DNA from: Streptosporangium violaceochromogenes
GTDB taxonomy: Bacteria > Actinomycetota > Actinomycetes > Streptosporangiales > Streptosporangiaceae
DNA length: 64,000 bases
Assembly (NCBI RefSeq): GCF_014654615.1
Contig: NZ_BNBB01000020.1
Location: forward strand, 1-64,000
Reading direction: 5' to 3'
The notes under the pieces were generated by a model that was not told where the DNA came from, ran no database searches, and saw nothing but the letters and a program-made list of their open reading frames with translations. Made by a program: the position numbers and the translations under genes. Below are positions 61,114-64,000 of this stretch, in pieces (position 1 is the stretch's first letter; each line of letters begins with the position of its first letter).

Positions 61114-61674
61114 GTGAGCAGCGGCCCTCCCGAAGGCCCCAGCACCAACCCGGACGACTGGAAGAGCCCCTACAGCACCGGCCCCGGGCAGACCCCCGGC
61201 GCCCGGCCCGGCGACCAGGGACACCAGGGACACCAGGGACACCAGGGACACGGATGGCAGGAGCCTCCCCACCCTCCCCCGGACTATCGGGACCTCCCCA
61301 CCCAGGGCCAGGGGTATCCGGCGTACGGCGAGCAGCCCCACGGCCACCCGGGGTACGGCGAGCAGCCCTACGGCCACCACCCGGGGTACGGCTACGGGCC
61401 CGCGCCGTACCGGGGCGACGAGGGGGTCAGAACCCACGCGATCGTCGCGCTGGTCATCAGCGTCGTGCTCGCCTTGAGCTGCTACGTCAGCCTGGGCGGC
61501 ATCGCCGGGGCCATCCTGTCCGGCATCGCGCTCGGCAGGGTCGACACCGACCCCCGGGGAGCCCGGAACCTGCTGAAGTGGACCTGGGTGAGCATCGGGA
61601 TCAACGTCGCCCTGCTCGTCCTGGGGGTCGGCGCCTTCGTCGTGGCGGGCGTGAACGGCGCCTTCTCCCACTGA
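61114..61674 (+). CDS. DUF4190 membrane protein with Pro/Gly-rich N-terminus
   Basis: A 186-aa protein. Residues 1-105 are Gly, His, Pro, Tyr and Gln-rich, with repeats such as QGHQGHQGHQGHG and GYGEQPYGHHPGYG, partly encoded by a 9-bp DNA repeat. The DUF4190 part follows, with two membrane helices: IVALVISVVLALSCYVSLGG with AGAILSGIALG, and WTWVSIGINVALLVLGVGAF. GTG 61114 follows AAGCGAG. The function is unknown. It lies between the helicase-associated protein and XPB genes, probably in one transcription unit or read through from it. Confidence 0.82.
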   Translation: MSSGPPEGPSTNPDDWKSPYSTGPGQTPGARPGDQGHQGHQGHQGHGWQEPPHPPPDYRDLPTQGQGYPAYGEQPHGHPGYGEQPYGHHPGYGYGPAPYRGDEGVRTHAIVALVISVVLALSCYVSLGGIAGAILSGIALGRVDTDPRGARNLLKWTWVSIGINVALLVLGVGAFVVAGVNGAFSH

Positions 61675-61754
61675 ACCGGCCGGTTTTCCGGCCGCGCGGA
61701 AGAGACGGCGGGATACCGTCGTTCAAGGTCAGGGGTCCCCATACGGAGGTGCGC

Positions 61755-63395
61755 GTGTCCTGCCTGATCGTCCAGTCGGACAAAACCCTGCTTCTCGAAG
61801 TCGGGCACGAACGGGCCGGGGAGTGCCGTAAGGCGATCGCGCCCTTCGCCGAGTTGGAGCGTGCCCCCGAGCACGTGCACACCTACCGGGTGACCCCGCT
61901 GGCCCTGTGGAACGCGCGGGCCGCCGGGCACGACGCCGAGCAGGTGATCGACGCGCTGATCTCCTACAGCCGCTATCCCGTGCCGCACGCGCTGCTGGTG
62001 GACGTGGCCGAGACCATGGCGCGCTACGGCAGACTCCGGCTGGAGAAGGACCCCGTCCACGGGCTCGTCCTGACCGGCACCGACCGGGCCGTGCTGGAGG
62101 AGGTGCTGCGCTCCAAGAAGGTCCAGCCGCTGCTGGGCGAGCGGCTGAGCGCCGACCGTGTCGTGGTGCACCCCAGCGAGCGCGGCACCGTCAAGCAGCT
62201 TCTGCTGAAGCTCGGCTGGCCCGCCGAGGACCTGGCCGGGTACGTCGACGGCGAGCACCACCCGATCACCCTGAACGAGGACGGCTGGCGGCTGCGCGGC
62301 TATCAGCGGGAGGCGGCCGAGGCGTTCTGGCACGGCGGTTCCGGCGTGGTCGTGCTCCCCTGCGGCGCGGGTAAGACGATCGTGGGGGCGGCGGCGATGG
62401 CGCACGCCAGGGCCACGACGCTGATCCTGGTGACGAACACGGTCTCGGCCCACCAGTGGAAGCAGGAGCTGATCCGGCGGACGTCTCTGACCGAGGACGA
62501 GATCGGTGAGTACACCGGCACCAGAAAGGAGATCCGGCCCGTCACCATCGCCACCTACCAGGTGATGACCACCCGCAGGAAGGGGGTCTATCGCCACCTG
62601 GAGCTGTTCGACGCCCGTGACTGGGGCCTGATCGTCTACGACGAGGTGCACCTGCTGCCCGCGCCGATCTTCCGGATGACCGCCGGCCTGCAGGCCCGCA
62701 GGCGGGTCGGGCTGACCGCGACGCTCGTGCGCGAGGACGGCCGTGAGGGGGACGTGTTCTCCCTGATCGGCCCCAAGCGGTACGACGCGCCGTGGAAGGA
62801 GATGGAGAACCAGGGCTGGATCGCCCCGGCCGACTGCGTCGAGGTGCGGGTGACGCTCGGCGACGGGGAGCGGCTGGCCTACGCGATGGCCGACCCCGAG
62901 GAGCGTTACCGGTTCTGCGCGACCACCCCGTCCAAGATCCGGGTGGCCGAGGCGCTGGTCAGGCGGCACCCCGACGACCAGGTACTGGTCATCGGGCAGT
63001 ACATCGACCAGCTGGACGAGCTGGGCGAGCATCTGAACGCGCCGGTGATCAAGGGAGAGACCAGGATCAGGGAGCGGGAGCAGCTGTTCCAGGCGTTCCG
63101 CGACGGAGAGGTCCGGGTGCTCGTCGTCTCCAAGGTCGCGAACTTCTCCATCGACCTGCCGGAGGCCGCGGTGGCCATCCAGGTGTCGGGTACCTTCGGG
63201 TCGCGCCAGGAGGAGGCTCAGCGGCTCGGCCGGGTGCTGCGCCCCAAGGCGGACGGTGGCGGGGCTCGGTTCTACTCGGTGGTCAGCAGGGACACCGTGG
63301 ACCAGGAGTTCGCCGCCCACCGGCAGCGGTTCCTGGCCGAGCAGGGATACGCCTACCAGATCATCGACGCCGACGACGTGCTCGCCGGTGATTAA
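61755..63395 (+). CDS. XPB-type DNA repair helicase
   Basis: A 546-aa superfamily 2 helicase like eukaryotic XPB. The N-terminal XPB damage-recognition region includes LIVQSDKTLLLEVGHERAGE. The helicase motifs follow: Walker A LPCGAGKTIVGAA, DEVH in LIVYDEVHLLPAP, motif III GLTATLVRED, and motif VI QRLGRVLRPK. GTG 61755 is chosen because GGAGG lies 5 bases upstream; GTG 61749 is in frame but overlaps that site. Such helicases unwind DNA and may act in repair or transcription; the role in bacteria is not settled. The upstream helicase-associated protein is its usual neighbour. Confidence 0.94.
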   Translation: MSCLIVQSDKTLLLEVGHERAGECRKAIAPFAELERAPEHVHTYRVTPLALWNARAAGHDAEQVIDALISYSRYPVPHALLVDVAETMARYGRLRLEKDPVHGLVLTGTDRAVLEEVLRSKKVQPLLGERLSADRVVVHPSERGTVKQLLLKLGWPAEDLAGYVDGEHHPITLNEDGWRLRGYQREAAEAFWHGGSGVVVLPCGAGKTIVGAAAMAHARATTLILVTNTVSAHQWKQELIRRTSLTEDEIGEYTGTRKEIRPVTIATYQVMTTRRKGVYRHLELFDARDWGLIVYDEVHLLPAPIFRMTAGLQARRRVGLTATLVREDGREGDVFSLIGPKRYDAPWKEMENQGWIAPADCVEVRVTLGDGERLAYAMADPEERYRFCATTPSKIRVAEALVRRHPDDQVLVIGQYIDQLDELGEHLNAPVIKGETRIREREQLFQAFRDGEVRVLVVSKVANFSIDLPEAAVAIQVSGTFGSRQEEAQRLGRVLRPKADGGGARFYSVVSRDTVDQEFAAHRQRFLAEQGYAYQIIDADDVLAGD

Positions 63396-63770
63396 CGTCC
63401 TGGGGCGAACACGCCGTCATCCACATCAGGTCCATGAGATACCGCGCGTTAGGTCCACGAGATACCGCACGCTTTCGACAAAGCAACCACCCCCTCGCTG
63501 AGGCCTCGACGGCCACTGGCGACATACCCCATGATCTGCGCGAGTCACTGGATTTTCTCGCCTTTTTAGCGATTTTGGCGCACAAACACGGACCGTGCCA
63601 AGACGGTTACCACCTGGTCGGATCTCACCCTCCCCACGATCACCAGACGGCTACGATTCCTCGCTCACAGCACACGGGTTAATCCTTTTGAAGCGGATGG
63701 GAGCCGTCGGTAAGCTGACCGATTCGCTACCGACAACCACCTCCGTTCACCGAATGGGAGGCGCTTTCGC
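63396..63770. other. intergenic region with direct repeat
   Basis: About 375 bases, AT-richer than average. A 21-base direct repeat AGGTCCAYGAGATACCGCRC(G) occurs at 63428-63448 and 63451-63471. The short frames here on both strands are unsupported. The 3' part holds the promoter and GGGAGG ribosome binding site for the HelD-like gene. Confidence 0.5.
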
Positions 63771-64000
63771 GTGCCCGAACGTCAACCGTCCCCCGGCGGA
63801 CCCGAAGGTCCGTCCGGCGACCCCGCCACGATCCTCACCGCCGAACGCGCGCACCTGGCCACCTCCCGGGCCGCGCTGCGCGCCATGCGCGAACACGCCG
63901 AGTCCCTGTCCGCCGACGCCGCCGGAGACTGGGTCTCCCGGCAGGTCCTTCAGGGACTGCTGGACCAGCGGGTGGCGGCCCTGGCCGACCACTCCGACAC
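63771..64000 (+). CDS. HelD-family RNA polymerase-associated ATPase, N-terminal fragment
   Basis: Only the first 76 codons are in the window. The product starts MPERQPSPGGPEGP and continues as a helical stretch ERAHLATSRAALRAMREHAE, then AAGDWVSRQVLQGLLDQRVA. This matches the N-terminal coiled-coil arm of actinobacterial HelD/HelR proteins, which remove stalled or rifampicin-bound RNA polymerase from DNA. GGGAGG lies 9 bases before the GTG. The ATPase domains lie beyond the window, so the call rests on the N-terminus. No rifampicin-associated element was recognised upstream. Confidence 0.65.
   Translation, partial: MPERQPSPGGPEGPSGDPATILTAERAHLATSRAALRAMREHAESLSADAAGDWVSRQVLQGLLDQRVAALADHSD

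Noticed and set aside
63434..63682. 82-codon plus-strand frame before the HelD-like gene
   Set aside because: No ribosome binding site; it runs through the direct repeat and has no recognisable protein features.

Overview
The window is about 72% GC with tightly packed genes, many GTG starts and frequent ATGA/GTGA stop-start overlaps, which is typical of a filamentous actinomycete. The combination of XRE-DUF5753, DUF397, DUF6879, DUF3027, DUF2530 and DUF4360 proteins, paired dynamin-like GTPases and an actinobacterial XPB-type helicase with its helicase-associated partner points to Streptosporangiales, probably Streptosporangiaceae. Genus cannot be set from the sequence alone. No rRNA, tRNA, CRISPR array or prophage was seen; the only insertion sequence is an IS630-type element at the left edge.

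Layout. 0.3-1.4 kb: a complete IS630-family element in a palindromic TA target. 1.9-7.4 kb: a 29-aa membrane peptide, an HPF/RaiA-type ribosome-associated protein, a secreted protein, a one-gene SecD-SecF fusion, a two-EF-hand protein and a PucR-type regulator. 7.6-12.2 kb: a compact operon of unusual content, made of a tetrapeptide-repeat hydrophobic peptide, a HisC-like aminotransferase, a cupin fused to a haem-oxygenase-like diiron oxidase, a single-chain minimal PheS-PheT paralogue and a SnoaL/NTF2-like protein. This is the best candidate for an undescribed biosynthetic system. 12.2-18.2 kb: secreted or unknown proteins, an IclR-like regulator and a tandem DUF4360 pair. 18.4-21.5 kb: homogentisate catabolism (hmgA, an unknown gene, fahA) behind a palindromic operator-like site. 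21.6-28.1 kb: L,D-transpeptidase lipoprotein, an NfeD/SPFH membrane pair, the threonine-degrading tdh-kbl pair and a LysR regulator. 28.1-32.6 kb: two XRE-type regulatory cassettes, one decayed by a 4-bp insertion and a truncated ATPase, one intact with DUF6879.

33-41.6 kb: two overlapping dynamin-like GTPases, then lhgO followed closely by response regulator, histidine kinase and a second response regulator, all on the minus strand. 42-49.5 kb: a very large polytopic membrane protein, a surface protein, a MarR-MFS pair and ThpR. 49.4-57.7 kb: a 27-aa membrane peptide, aldo/keto reductase, DUF2530, a sacsin/Hsp90-like ATPase with DUF3027, an MFS protein and a cold-shock protein. 57.8-64 kb: a HAD phosphatase, the helicase-associated/XPB helicase pair flanking a DUF4190 protein, and the N-terminus of a HelD-family protein cut by the window end.

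The genes work in small independent modules rather than one pathway. Clear metabolic logic is seen for homogentisate (tyrosine breakdown), for threonine (Tdh plus Kbl), and by inference for the 7.6-12.2 kb operon, where an amino-acid-activating enzyme, a PLP enzyme and an oxidase would act on one aromatic amino-acid-like substrate. Short tandem repeats of 6-15 bp recur both within genes and between them.
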